Source: Terriglobia bacterium (GTDB lineage: Bacteria; Acidobacteriota; Terriglobia; Acidiferrales; UBA7541). Taken from it: DNA of 57,129 nt. Numbering within the stretch: position 1 is the first letter of the stretch; every line of letters begins with the position of its first letter. Both the position numbers and the translations under genes were made by a program. The DNA lies in the NCBI GenBank assembly GCA_020072805.1, contig JAIQGC010000060.1:1-57129 (forward strand). The letters run 5' to 3'. Shown one piece after another: positions 8,030-16,593 of the stretch. Below the pieces are notes generated by a model. The model had not been told where the DNA came from and did not search any database. It saw only the letters and a list, made by a program, of their open reading frames with translations.

Positions 8030-8176
8030 CGAATCATCCTGTTTTACGATTGCGGAGTGCTCAAGCCTGAAAATAAATCACCGTCTTGATGATTGACGAT
8101 AGTCCTTCAGCGGGCACGCGGGCAAGAAGGGGCTGCGCAGGGAGTGTTCAATGGGGCAACCGGTTCGTGGCAGGGA

Positions 8177-9184
8177 TCAGAGTTTGACGACGGTTTTTCC
8201 GATGTTGCCGCCGGAGAAGAGCATGGCCAGGGCGTCGGGGGCGTTTTCCAGTCCCTCGACGACGGTCTGGCGGTCCTTGAGCTTGCCCGCGAGCATCCAC
8301 TGGGCGAGTTGGGTGACGGCTTCGGTGAAGCGCGGAGCGTAATCGAGGACGATGAAGCCCTGCACGCGCAGGCGTTTGATGAGCACGGTGCCGAAACTGG
8401 CCATGCCGGGGTCTTCGGCGCTGTAGCCGGAGATGAGCCCGCAGAGGACGATACGCCCGAAAGGATTCATGCGGGACATGACGGTGTGCATGATCTCGCC
8501 GCCGACGTTTTCATAATCAATATCGATGCCCTTGGGGCAGGCGGCGGCCAGTTCCTGCTTCCATCCTGATTTCTTGTAATCAACGGCGTGGTCGAAGCCA
8601 AGTTCGCCGGTGAGCCAGGCGCATTTCTCCGCGCCGCCGGCGATGCCCACGACGCGGCATCCGTGAATCTTGCCGATCTGCCCGGCGACGCTTCCTGTGG
8701 CTCCGGCGGCGGCGGAGACGACCAGGGTTTCGCCGGCTTTCGGCTTGCCGACTTCGGTCATGCCGAAGTAGGCGGTGATGCCGGTCATGCCCAGCGTGCC
8801 GAGAAACGCGGAGAGGGGAACGCCGGGGAGTTGCGGCAGCTTGCGGAAGGGAACCGGTTCGCCGGCGCCGAGAAGAACGTACTCCTGAAAGCCGGTGAGG
8901 CCGAGGACGAAGTCGCCTTCGTGGAATTCCGGATTCTTCGAGGCAATAACCTGGGCGATGCCGCCGGCGCGCATGACTTCACCGATGCCCACCGGAGGCA
9001 TGTAGCCTTCGCGCTCGGACATCCAGATGCGCATGGTGGGGTCCACCGAGAGGAAATGGACCTTGGCAAGGGCCTGGCCGTCGCGAAGTTCGGGAACAGG
9101 CGCGGTTACGGAGGTGAAGTTATCGCGGGAGATGAGATCCTTGGGGCGGGATTTCAGCAGAAGCTGGCGATTGGTTGCGGGCAT
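8177..9184 (-). CDS. NADP-dependent medium-chain oxidoreductase, CurA/leukotriene-B4-dehydrogenase-like
   Basis: 335 residues from ATG 9184 (MPATNRQLLLKSRP). An N-terminal GroES-like fold without the zinc cysteines contains HFLSVDPTMRIWMSE, and a Rossmann domain carries the nucleotide-binding AAAGATGSVAGQIGKI near residue 157. The family (zinc-free MDR reductases such as curcumin reductase and 15-oxoprostaglandin reductase) reduces activated C=C bonds using NADPH. A longer in-frame extension to 9415 overlaps ssb and was rejected as start. The natural substrate is unknown. Confidence 0.88.
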   Translation of the reverse strand: MPATNRQLLLKSRPKDLISRDNFTSVTAPVPELRDGQALAKVHFLSVDPTMRIWMSEREGYMPPVGIGEVMRAGGIAQVIASKNPEFHEGDFVLGLTGFQEYVLLGAGEPVPFRKLPQLPGVPLSAFLGTLGMTGITAYFGMTEVGKPKAGETLVVSAAAGATGSVAGQIGKIHGCRVVGIAGGAEKCAWLTGELGFDHAVDYKKSGWKQELAAACPKGIDIDYENVGGEIMHTVMSRMNPFGRIVLCGLISGYSAEDPGMASFGTVLIKRLRVQGFIVLDYAPRFTEAVTQLAQWMLAGKLKDRQTVVEGLENAPDALAMLFSGGNIGKTVVKL

Positions 9185-9239
9185 GGCGTAGTCCTCGGCG
9201 CGATTCTGGGGACGCTGGCGAAGAGTGGGCGCGATAAGG

Positions 9240-9701
9240 TCACGCTCTTCGCGTCGCCCGGGATTTCCGATTTGGGCCGCCGCCGAAGGTTTCCTCGCCT
9301 GGCCCGGCTTGGCTTTCGGCATCACCGCCGCCCGCGTGCGATCCCGCGCCCGGGGCATGACCGCCGCCATCGCCGCGGCCGCCGAGCATGCGAAAGTTCT
9401 CGACGACAATTTCAAAACTGGTGCGCTTCTGGCCTTCCTTGTCCTGCCATTCGCGGGATTGGATGCGGCCTTCGACGTAGACGAGCGAGCCCTTTTTCAG
9501 GTATTGCTGGGCGATTTCCGCCTGTTTCCCCCAGACGACCAGCTTGTGCCATTCGGTCTGTTTCTGGCGCTCGCCGTTTTTGTCCTTGAAGGACCGGTCG
9601 GTGGCCAGGGAAAAATTGGCAACGGCCTGCCCGCCGCCGGTGAAGCGGGTTTCGGGGTCGCGGCCCAGACGGCCGACGAGGATGACTTTGTTGACGGACA
9701 T
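9240..9701 (-). CDS. ssb: Single-stranded DNA-binding protein
   Basis: 153 residues. The OB fold (about 1-108) is canonical: [48 protein letters not shown] Gly-rich linker follows (about 110-140). The protein ends [11 protein letters not shown], basic rather than the acidic DDDIPF-like tip that recruits SSB partners. The two other frames over the same stretch do not supply an acidic tip either. Either this SSB lacks the tip or the tail is affected by a deletion. A second ssb elsewhere may be the housekeeping copy. Confidence 0.9.
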   Translation of the reverse strand: MSVNKVILVGRLGRDPETRFTGGGQAVANFSLATDRSFKDKNGERQKQTEWHKLVVWGKQAEIAQQYLKKGSLVYVEGRIQSREWQDKEGQKRTSFEIVVENFRMLGGRGDGGGHAPGAGSHAGGGDAESQAGPGEETFGGGPNRKSRATRRA

Positions 9702-9797
9702 GGTTTCCTCTGAAGCGGAAATTGACTTTGAAGTGAGGAAGATAACACGGCGGCCGGGAAAATGGAAATGCAGCCAGCCTCGCCCGGGCCGTTGCGC

Positions 9798-10706
9798 CTA
9801 GCGACGGCGGCGATAGTGATAGGAGGCCGGGGCGGTGACGCCGAGTTCCTTGAGTTTGGCGCGGGCGCGGCGCTCTTCCTCGGTGCCGGGATAGCGGCGA
9901 ATGACTTCGCGGAGTTCGCGCAGGCCGGTAGCCTTCTGTCCGATCTCGATGAGGGCCATGCCCTTTTTGAGGCGCGCGGGGGCCAGCTTGAAGCTCTTGG
10001 GGTAGTTGGTGAGAACCTTGTCGTATTCGGTGACCGCCTGGTCGTACTTCTTCTCGGAGTAGGCGATTTCGCCGAGATAAAACTGCGCGTTGGAGGCCAG
10101 GTCGGTGTCCGGAAAATATTTGAGATAGTCGATAAATTCCTGGCGGGCCAGATCGTATTTGCCGCTGTCCTTGTCGCGCAGGCCGTTGGTGTAGAGATTA
10201 TCGGCGGAGGGAGAAGAAGCGGCTGCGGCGGGGGTGGAGCTGGCAGCGGCGCCGGGAGCGGGCGAAGAGGCGCCCGCGGCGGGGAGCTTGGCGTCGAGAC
10301 TCTGGATGGCGCTCTGCACGTCGGTGAGCTGCTGATTGAGTTTGCCGACGCGGGATTTTACTTCCTCGAGATTATCGGAGAGGCCCTGAATCTGCGTGGA
10401 GAGGGTATCGAGGCGCGCGCCGGAATTGGCCTGCACGTCCTGCATGGATTTCTGCAGGGAACCCATGGTGGAGTTGAGTTTAAGAACGTTTTCGTTGGAC
10501 TGGTCCACTAAAGTTTTCAGGACAGTATGGTCCTGGGTGATGGAAGTGGCCAGGTCCTTCTGGCCCTGCAAGATGGTGGTAACGTCGCGCTGGAGTTCAA
10601 TGATTTCGCGAGCCACGGCCTGGACCGGACTGGGGCCGAGCAGGCTGCCGGCAAACGCTCCAGCCAGCATGGCGCCGCCGAAGAGAACCAGATTACGAGT
10701 GCGCAT
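9798..10706 (-). CDS. cpoB: CpoB/YbgF-like Tol-Pal accessory protein
   Basis: About 302 residues from ATG 10706 (MRTRNLVLFGG), with a signal peptide, an N-terminal coiled coil (about 35-140; LQGLSDNLEEVKSRVGKLNQQL region), an Ala/Pro-rich linker and a C-terminal TPR domain starting DNLYTNGLRDKDSGKYDLARQ. This architecture matches CpoB, which coordinates peptidoglycan synthesis with Tol-driven outer-membrane constriction. It is the last gene of the tol-pal cluster. A start ten codons upstream (10736) is possible but lacks a better signal. Confidence 0.88.
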   Translation of the reverse strand: MRTRNLVLFGGAMLAGAFAGSLLGPSPVQAVAREIIELQRDVTTILQGQKDLATSITQDHTVLKTLVDQSNENVLKLNSTMGSLQKSMQDVQANSGARLDTLSTQIQGLSDNLEEVKSRVGKLNQQLTDVQSAIQSLDAKLPAAGASSPAPGAAASSTPAAAASSPSADNLYTNGLRDKDSGKYDLARQEFIDYLKYFPDTDLASNAQFYLGEIAYSEKKYDQAVTEYDKVLTNYPKSFKLAPARLKKGMALIEIGQKATGLRELREVIRRYPGTEEERRARAKLKELGVTAPASYHYRRRR

Positions 10707-10780
10707 TGAAAAGACCCCCGGTAAGTATCCTACCAAAACTATTTTCCCGCGTTGCGCGGAAATTCAGAACAAAAGCGGAA

Positions 10781-10822
10781 GAGCCGCGGGCGGGCATGAA
10801 TACTGCGCCCGCCGCGCGGCTC
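10781..10822. terminator. Strong hairpin between pal and cpoB
   Basis: gagccgcg-ggcgggc and gcccgcc-g-cgcggctc form a GC-rich inverted repeat around a short loop in the gap downstream of pal. There is no U-tract on the minus strand, so it may act as an mRNA-stabilising or processing hairpin or partial terminator rather than as a full intrinsic terminator. Confidence 0.55.
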
Positions 10823-10848
10823 CGTGAAACCAACCATGCGCCCAGGCG

Positions 10849-11598
10849 TTACTTGGCCAGGACGGGATGACCGCGGCGGTTCTTCTGCCAGCAGTCCTCC
10901 GTGCTCTCCGTGCACGAGGGCTTTTCCTTGCCGTAGCTGACGGTGGTCAGGCTGTCGGCAGGAACGCCCAGGGAGGAGAGGTACTTCTTTACGGCGGCGG
11001 CCCGGCGATCGCCGAGAGCCATGTTGTATTCGGTGGAACCGCGCTCATCGCAGTGGCCTTCGATGACCACCTTGATGCCGGCATGAGCCTTGATGAAATC
11101 GGCATCCTTGGATAGAGCAGCCTTGGCGTCTTCACGGATATCCGCCTTGTTGAAATCGAAGTAGGCGTCGTGGACATCGCGGGCGAAGAGTTCCTCAAGC
11201 GTGGGCTGCGGGGGTGGCGGAGGCGGCGGAGGCGGCTGGGTGACATTCACCGAAGCCGTGGCGTCAATGGAGCCGCCGGGGCCGGTCGCGGTAATGGTAT
11301 AGGTGGTGGTGGCGTCCGGGGAAACCTTGGTGGAGCCTTCCGGAGCGACGTTGCCGATGGCCGGCTGGATGACCAGCGCGGTGGCATTGGTGGACGACCA
11401 GCTGAGGGTGACGGATCCGCCCTTTTCAATCGTGGTGGGCGCGGCCTGCAGGGTCACGGTCGGCTTGGCCGGCGGTGGCGGCGGAGGCGGCGGGGGTGGC
11501 GGTGGAGCTGCCTGTTTCTTTCCGCAGCCAGCGGTAAGCGCCAGAGCGGCAAAGGCAACCAGCAAGGACGAACGGTACAGCCGTGATGCTCGAGTCAT
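10849..11598 (-). CDS. pal: Peptidoglycan-associated lipoprotein Pal with internal Ig-like domain
   Basis: 249 residues with a lipobox (ALALTAGC, lipidated Cys near residue 25), a run of twelve prolines, an Ig/PKD-like domain (about 45-118; TLSWSSTNATALVIQP, GSIDATASVNV), a second polyproline stretch and a C-terminal OmpA domain (about 135-249) with YFDFNKADIRED and the diaminopimelate-binding region EGHCDERGSTEYNMALGDRRA. E. coli Pal has no Ig-like module, so this is a lengthened version. The Shine-Dalgarno aaggagg is well placed. It lies between tolB and cpoB, as expected. Confidence 0.92.
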   Translation of the reverse strand: MTRASRLYRSSLLVAFAALALTAGCGKKQAAPPPPPPPPPPPPAKPTVTLQAAPTTIEKGGSVTLSWSSTNATALVIQPAIGNVAPEGSTKVSPDATTTYTITATGPGGSIDATASVNVTQPPPPPPPPPQPTLEELFARDVHDAYFDFNKADIREDAKAALSKDADFIKAHAGIKVVIEGHCDERGSTEYNMALGDRRAAAVKKYLSSLGVPADSLTTVSYGKEKPSCTESTEDCWQKNRRGHPVLAK

Positions 11599-11786
11599 TC
11601 CTTATCCTCCTTGTTATGTGTGAAAATCCGCATTCCGTAAATCCGCCGGAAGGAACATCTTACCATCGCAACGGGACAATGCGGAAAAAGAAAATCGCGC
11701 GGAGAGTGGAAAAATATCCGTGCTGGTCGGACCGTGGCCGGATGCGGTTTTCATGGCCTTCAACGGCTCCATTGGCATCACCGCTT

Positions 11787-13145
11787 TCATCGGGGCGACC
11801 AGTTGGGAGATTCATTCGCGCCGCTCTGGGTCAAGGCATGCGCATGTGAGCCGTCGGCCAGCATGACCCAGATCTGCCGCGAACCTCCGCGTGTGGATTC
11901 AAAAACAATGTGGCGGCCGTCGGGCGCCCAGGAGGGCCGTTCGTTGCGGCCGGCATCGCGGGTGATTTCGGCGATTTGATGCGAGGTGACGTCCATGACG
12001 TAAATGTCAAAATTGCCGTTGGGGCGGCGCCAGCTGAAAGCGAGCAACTGGCCATTAGGGGACCAGGCCGGGTCGATGACGTAGCCCATGTCCGGCAGGT
12101 CCATCTTGCGGATGTTGGTGCCGTCGGAATTCATGAGGTAGAGCTGGGGGAAGCCGCCGCGGTCGCTGATAAAGGCGGCGGACTGGCCGGTCTTGGGATT
12201 CCAGGCGGGAGAAGTGCTGGCGCTGTCGCCGGCGCTGAAGGTGAGGCGCTTAAAGTGGCTGCCGTTGGCGTCAATCGAATAGATCTCCGGGTAGCCGGAC
12301 ATCGAGGAAGAAAACATAAGTTGCGAGCCGTCGGGAGACCAGGCCGGGGCGCTGTTGCTGCCGTGGAAGCGCGGGAAAGTAACGGGGCGGCCAAGCTCCA
12401 GGGAAAACATGCAAATCTGCGGGCTGAGGATGCCAAAGGCCTGAATATAGCAGGCAAAGGCGATGCGCGAAGTGTCTGGAGACCAGCGGGGCATGAGCGA
12501 GATAGTGCGCAGGGCGGTGAGGGCGTGCTGGTTGGCGCCGTCGTAGTCCATCACCCAGAGTTCCTTCGAGCCGGTGCGGTTGCTGATGAAGGCAATCTGC
12601 GTGGAAGCGACGCCGGGAAGCCCGCCGGAAAGTTTGCCGATGATTTCATCGGCGAACTGATGAGCGAATTTGCGGATTTGGGCGTCGGTGGGAGCGCCGC
12701 GATAGACCTTGGCGACGACCGGGGGAGAGGAAGGATTGCGCACGTCGTAAAGCCAGGCTTCGATTGCGGCTTCGGAGGAGGATTCCTGGAGATTGCCGAA
12801 GGCCACCATTTGTGCCGAGGCCGGGGCGTCGCTCCAGGCTTTGTAATTGAGCTGGAGAGGCATGCCGGGAGACTGCAGGGGATGGAAGCTGGGGCTGACC
12901 AGTTCGAGGATGCCGCTGAAATCGAGATCGCCGCGCACCACTTCGGTGAAGAGTTTGCCATGGGCGGTGGCCTCCGGTGCGCGCGGAACCAGGTCGGCGA
13001 CGGCCACGCGGGGACGCTCGACGCCCAGGCCCGTGCCGGTGCGAAACCAGTCTTGCGCCAGAGCTGGAGAGGCGGCGAGAAGGAGTGCGGCGAAAAACCA
13101 GTGCAGTTTGAGCGCGATGCGCGGCGTTCTTGGCTGTCTGATCAA
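11787..13145 (-). CDS. tolB: Tol-Pal system protein TolB
   Basis: Periplasmic TolB: signal peptide (LHWFFAALLLAASPALA), an N-terminal alpha/beta domain (about 35-165; RVAVADLVPRAPEA) and a six-bladed WD40-like propeller with repeated SPDG/WSP motifs (PRWSPDTSRIAFA, PAWSPDGSQLMFSS, PSWAPDGRHIVFES). The frame is open to an ATG at 13217, but that would overlap the upstream gene; a TTG at 13145 follows caggagac and is my preferred start. It contacts Pal and TonB/TolA at the outer membrane. Confidence 0.92.
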   Translation of the reverse strand: MIRQPRTPRIALKLHWFFAALLLAASPALAQDWFRTGTGLGVERPRVAVADLVPRAPEATAHGKLFTEVVRGDLDFSGILELVSPSFHPLQSPGMPLQLNYKAWSDAPASAQMVAFGNLQESSSEAAIEAWLYDVRNPSSPPVVAKVYRGAPTDAQIRKFAHQFADEIIGKLSGGLPGVASTQIAFISNRTGSKELWVMDYDGANQHALTALRTISLMPRWSPDTSRIAFACYIQAFGILSPQICMFSLELGRPVTFPRFHGSNSAPAWSPDGSQLMFSSSMSGYPEIYSIDANGSHFKRLTFSAGDSASTSPAWNPKTGQSAAFISDRGGFPQLYLMNSDGTNIRKMDLPDMGYVIDPAWSPNGQLLAFSWRRPNGNFDIYVMDVTSHQIAEITRDAGRNERPSWAPDGRHIVFESTRGGSRQIWVMLADGSHAHALTQSGANESPNWSPR

Positions 13146-13188
13146 GGGCGGCGTCTCCTGTCGTGCAGCGAAATTATGGCCATGGCGT

Positions 13189-13989
13189 TCATCTCTTGAA
13201 ATCGAAGAAAAATTCAACGTTCACGCTGGAGGCCCCGTAGTCATTGGGCAGGGGCGGAAGCGGGCTGGAGCCCAGCACGGCGCGCTGCGCGGAATTGTCC
13301 ACGGAGAGATTGCCGCTGGATTGCGTGACGCGGATATTGCTGATGGCTCCGTTGCGCTGGATGGTGAAAGTGACGGTGGCGCGCGGCGCGATTCGCACGG
13401 AAGAGTCCACGGTGGAAACCAGCCAGTTCTCGCTGATGCGCCGCTTGACGGCGGTGACGTACCAGGAATAGCGCGCTCCAAAATCAGCGCCGCCGGGGCC
13501 CTGCATGCCGATGCTGCCCTGCGTGCCTCCAGTCATGGAAAAGGAACTGTAGGGAAGTGTCGGCGCGCCGCCCTGTCCGAAGGGAACGGCGTTGGGCGGC
13601 GGAGGAGTTTTGTCTTCCAAGACGCGGGACGGGCGTTCGATGGTCTTGGGCTGTTTTTCCTTTTTGAATTCGGGAATTTTTTCGGCGTCACGCGGCGGCG
13701 GAGCCTTGGGTATCGGTTCGGCCTTGTAGAGGCCCTTGGTGGTGTCCACGACGCGGTTGGGCGTGACCACCGCCGGCGCGGGCAGGGGAATACCGGGAAG
13801 GTTGCCGACCATGTTGACGGTCACCGCGCCGGAGCCCCCGCCGGGCGGGCCGCCCCATTGTGCGCCGCGGTGCTGCAGATAAGCGGAGGCCAGCATGGCG
13901 ATCGTGAGAAAAACATGCAGCAGCAGGGAATAGGTCAGCGTTTTCTTCAGGTTCAGTTCGCTGTAGCGGGCTGCGGTGGCGGTGCTCAT
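13189..13989 (-). CDS. TonB/TolA-type energy transducer
   Basis: 266 residues: a cytoplasmic lead, one TM helix with the SLLLHVFLTIAMLAS pattern (about 20-36, containing the Ser/His typical of TonB/TolA), a Gly/Pro-rich periplasmic linker (about 45-170) and a C-terminal TonB-like domain (about 190-266; ISENWLVSTVDSSVRIAP, GNLSVDNSAQRAVLGSSPLPPLP). It occupies the tolA position between tolR and tolB, so I read it as the TolA equivalent of the Tol machine. Confidence 0.85.
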   Translation of the reverse strand: MSTATAARYSELNLKKTLTYSLLLHVFLTIAMLASAYLQHRGAQWGGPPGGGSGAVTVNMVGNLPGIPLPAPAVVTPNRVVDTTKGLYKAEPIPKAPPPRDAEKIPEFKKEKQPKTIERPSRVLEDKTPPPPNAVPFGQGGAPTLPYSSFSMTGGTQGSIGMQGPGGADFGARYSWYVTAVKRRISENWLVSTVDSSVRIAPRATVTFTIQRNGAISNIRVTQSSGNLSVDNSAQRAVLGSSPLPPLPNDYGASSVNVEFFFDFKR

Positions 13990-14001
13990 GGCGTCAGCGG
14001 C

Positions 14002-14421
14002 TCATTGGGTGCGCGGCCGGTCGGTGATGGGCTCGGTGACCACGTTGATATTGGAGATGCCCGCCTGGCGCAACGTGTCCATGACCATGGCGAAGCTGCC
14101 GAAGGGAACGGATTCATCGCAGCGGAGAAATACGCCGTCCTGAGGGCGGCGCATCAGGGCGCGAACTTTCTGCCCGATCTGATGGATGTTCACCGCATCG
14201 TTGCCGATATAAACGCGCTGGCCCTTGTCCAGCGTGATAACCACGCGGTCCTGGTTGAGCTCCTTCACGGTGTGCGTCTTGGGGAGGTCCACTTCGATGC
14301 CGGATTGCAGGATGGGCGCGGTGATCATGAAGATGATCAGTAGGACCAGGACGACATCCACGAACGGGACCATGTTGATCTCGGAGAGCGAGGTCTGCGT
14401 CTGTTTGCCGATCTGGGCCAT
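14002..14421 (-). CDS. tolR: TolR/ExbD-family proton-channel subunit
   Basis: 139 residues. One TM helix, FVDVVLVLLIIFMITAPIL (about 21-39), contains the essential proton-binding Asp (D22). The periplasmic domain follows. It lies 12 nt upstream of the TonB-like gene and 42 nt downstream of tolQ. Confidence 0.93.
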   Translation of the reverse strand: MAQIGKQTQTSLSEINMVPFVDVVLVLLIIFMITAPILQSGIEVDLPKTHTVKELNQDRVVITLDKGQRVYIGNDAVNIHQIGQKVRALMRRPQDGVFLRCDESVPFGSFAMVMDTLRQAGISNINVVTEPITDRPRTQ

Positions 14422-14463
14422 CTTCGGTGCGCCTCTTCCTTCGGGTCCCCGGCCGCGCTGCGG

Positions 14464-15147
14464 CTACGTGTGCGTTTTTTCGATCAGCGCGGTGACTTCG
14501 GCGGCGAAATTATCCATGCGCTGGGCGAAGTCGCGGATATTCTGCAAAAAATAGTTATAGAAGATAACCGCGGGAATGGCCGTGGCCAGGCCCGCGGCGG
14601 TGGTGATGAGGGCTTCGGCGATGCCGGGAGCCACGGCGCGGAGGCTGGCGGCGCCGGCGCTGCCCAGTCCGGCGAAGGCGTCCATGACGCCCCAGACGGT
14701 GCCGAAAAGGCCGATGAAGGGGGTGATGGAGCCGGTGGTGGCCATCCAGGACATGCCTTTTTCCAGGCCGCGAACCTCATCCGCGGCGGCCAGTTGCATG
14801 CTCACGGTAATGGCTTGCAGGCTCTTGAGTTTGCCGCCCGCGGGAGTGACCTGGCTGTGCAGTTCGCGCAAGCCCGCGGTATACAGTGCGGTGAAGGGAG
14901 AACCGGCGGTGGCCAGAACCTTAGGGTCGGCCAGGCCGCGAGCGGCGCGGAAAAGCTGCAGGAAGCGTTCGCTATCGCGGCGGATCTGTTTGAAGAGGCC
15001 CAGCTTCTGAAAGATCAGGGCCCAGGAGATCACGGAAAAAACCAGGAGAATGAGAAGAACACCGCGCGCCACCCATCCGGTCTGCGCGATGATATTGGTG
15101 AGATTGCTGTCAATCAAGAGAACGCTGGCGTAGAGAAGATTTACCAT
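14464..15147 (-). CDS. tolQ: TolQ/ExbB-family proton-channel subunit
   Basis: 227 residues with three TM helices: about 23-42 (GVLLILLVFSVISWALIFQ), about 130-152 and about 170-195 (ITTAAGLATAIPAVIFYNYF). The TTGSITPFIGLFGTVWGVMDAF motif of the TolQ/ExbB/MotA family is intact. It is the first gene of the minus-strand tol-pal run, which continues through cpoB. Confidence 0.93.
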   Translation of the reverse strand: MVNLLYASVLLIDSNLTNIIAQTGWVARGVLLILLVFSVISWALIFQKLGLFKQIRRDSERFLQLFRAARGLADPKVLATAGSPFTALYTAGLRELHSQVTPAGGKLKSLQAITVSMQLAAADEVRGLEKGMSWMATTGSITPFIGLFGTVWGVMDAFAGLGSAGAASLRAVAPGIAEALITTAAGLATAIPAVIFYNYFLQNIRDFAQRMDNFAAEVTALIEKTHT

Positions 15148-15255
15148 AGCCCCCGTCAGGAAAAATTGTTCAACTCAGAAAACCGTAACACACGCCCCGA
15201 AAGCGGTCAAAGAGTTTTGAGTTAAATTCAGGTGAAAGGGTTGCTTGGGGCGATC

Positions 15256-16473
15256 CTATTCGTGGCGGAGGGCTTCGATGGGGTCGAGAGCGGCGGCGCG
15301 CCGGGCCGGGTAGTAGCCGAAGAAAAGGCCGGTGAGCGTGGCGATAACAACGGCGATAAAAACCGTAAAAAGGGAGATGGTGACCGGCCAGGCAAAGAGG
15401 CGCCCCAGCAGGTCGGCGGAGAAAATGCCCACGGCGACGCCGAGCACGCCGCCCATAAGAGTGAGGACCACGGCCTCGCTCAGGAAGCGCAACTGAATCT
15501 CGCTTTCGGTTGCGCCCACGGCCAGATGCACGCCGATCTCGCGGGTGCGCTCCGCCACGGAGACCAGCATGATGTTCATCACGCCGATTCCGCCCACCAG
15601 CAAGGAGACCAGCGCGACGGACGTCAGCATTAGAGTGAGGGTGTTGCTGGTCTGTTCCTGCTGGCGAAGCATCTCCTCCGGGCTGCGAATATTGAAATCA
15701 TCCATGGCGCCGGGAGGGATGTGGTGGCGCTCGCGGAGGAGCAGCGTGATGCTGTCCCGAGCGGGACGGATGGCGTCCGCGGAGACTGCGGAACAGAGGA
15801 TGTCGTTCAGCCAGTCGATGCCTTTCACTTTTTTTTGTGCGGTGGTGTAGGGGATCAGGACGAAGTCGTCCTGGTCCTGCCCGGTGGCGGAGACGCCTTT
15901 GCCATTCAGCACGCCGACCACGCGGAAGGGAAGATTGCCGATGCGGATGGTTTTGCCGAGGGCCTGTTCGCCGGGAAAGAGATAGCCGAGAACGGTCTGG
16001 CCGAGCACGGCGACATTGGCCGAAGCATCTACTTCGTCTGGGGAGAAAATGCCGCCTTCCGTGACGGACCAGCGGCGAATCGAGAGGAAGTCCGAGGAGA
16101 CCCCGCGGAAGACCGTGTTCCAGTTCTGATTCTGATAGACAACCTGGGTGCGGCCGTCCACCTGCGGCGTGCAGGTCTTGATGAGGGGGAATTCGCGCAC
16201 GATGGCTTGCATGTCGCTCAGGCGCAGGGTTTGAGTGGCCCCCGTGCCGGTGCGGGCGCCGCTGATGGAGCGGCCTCCGGCTTCGATCCACACAAAATTA
16301 TCGCCGAGCAGGAGCATTTGCTCGCGGATCTGCGCCGCTCCGCCTTCGCCAACGGCGACGGTGCAGATGGAAGCGCCGATGCCGATGGTGATGCCGAGCA
16401 TGGTCAGGGCGGTGCGCAGTTTGTTGCGCGCCAGAGTACGCAAGGCCATGCGCAGGGTGGAAGAGAGCTCCAT
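15256..16473 (-). CDS. MacB-type ABC transporter permease (stand-alone)
   Basis: 405 residues with an N-terminal TM (ALTMLGITIGIGASICTVAVG), a MacB periplasmic core domain and a C-terminal FtsX domain ending AAALDPIEALRHE. It is paralogous to 3997-5214 (same length, shared VVYQNQNWNT). No ATPase or adaptor gene is adjacent, so it probably uses partners encoded elsewhere, perhaps the set at 1.6-5.2 kb. Confidence 0.88.
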   Translation of the reverse strand: MELSSTLRMALRTLARNKLRTALTMLGITIGIGASICTVAVGEGGAAQIREQMLLLGDNFVWIEAGGRSISGARTGTGATQTLRLSDMQAIVREFPLIKTCTPQVDGRTQVVYQNQNWNTVFRGVSSDFLSIRRWSVTEGGIFSPDEVDASANVAVLGQTVLGYLFPGEQALGKTIRIGNLPFRVVGVLNGKGVSATGQDQDDFVLIPYTTAQKKVKGIDWLNDILCSAVSADAIRPARDSITLLLRERHHIPPGAMDDFNIRSPEEMLRQQEQTSNTLTLMLTSVALVSLLVGGIGVMNIMLVSVAERTREIGVHLAVGATESEIQLRFLSEAVVLTLMGGVLGVAVGIFSADLLGRLFAWPVTISLFTVFIAVVIATLTGLFFGYYPARRAAALDPIEALRHE

Positions 16474-16593
16474 ATTTGATGACCGGCAGGGACTATCCTA
16501 CCGCAAGGACTCGGCGACGGTAAGACAGGAGACGCCTCCGAGTAGGCGGGCGCTGGCCGGGAATCCTTGCGCGGGGAGCAATCTTTCCGGCCA

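Noticed and set aside
8177-9415. Longer start for the oxidoreductase at 9415
   Set aside because: It would overlap ssb by about 175 bp and adds 77 residues without homology; ATG 9184 gives the normal family length.
11910-13199. Long plus-strand open frame opposite tolB
   Set aside because: Mirror of the tolB codon pattern, Gly/Ala/Asp-rich, no ribosome-binding site or recognisable motif.
12847-14343. 498-codon plus-strand frame across tolB, tonB and tolR
   Set aside because: It spans three well-supported minus-strand genes and has no coherent domain structure.
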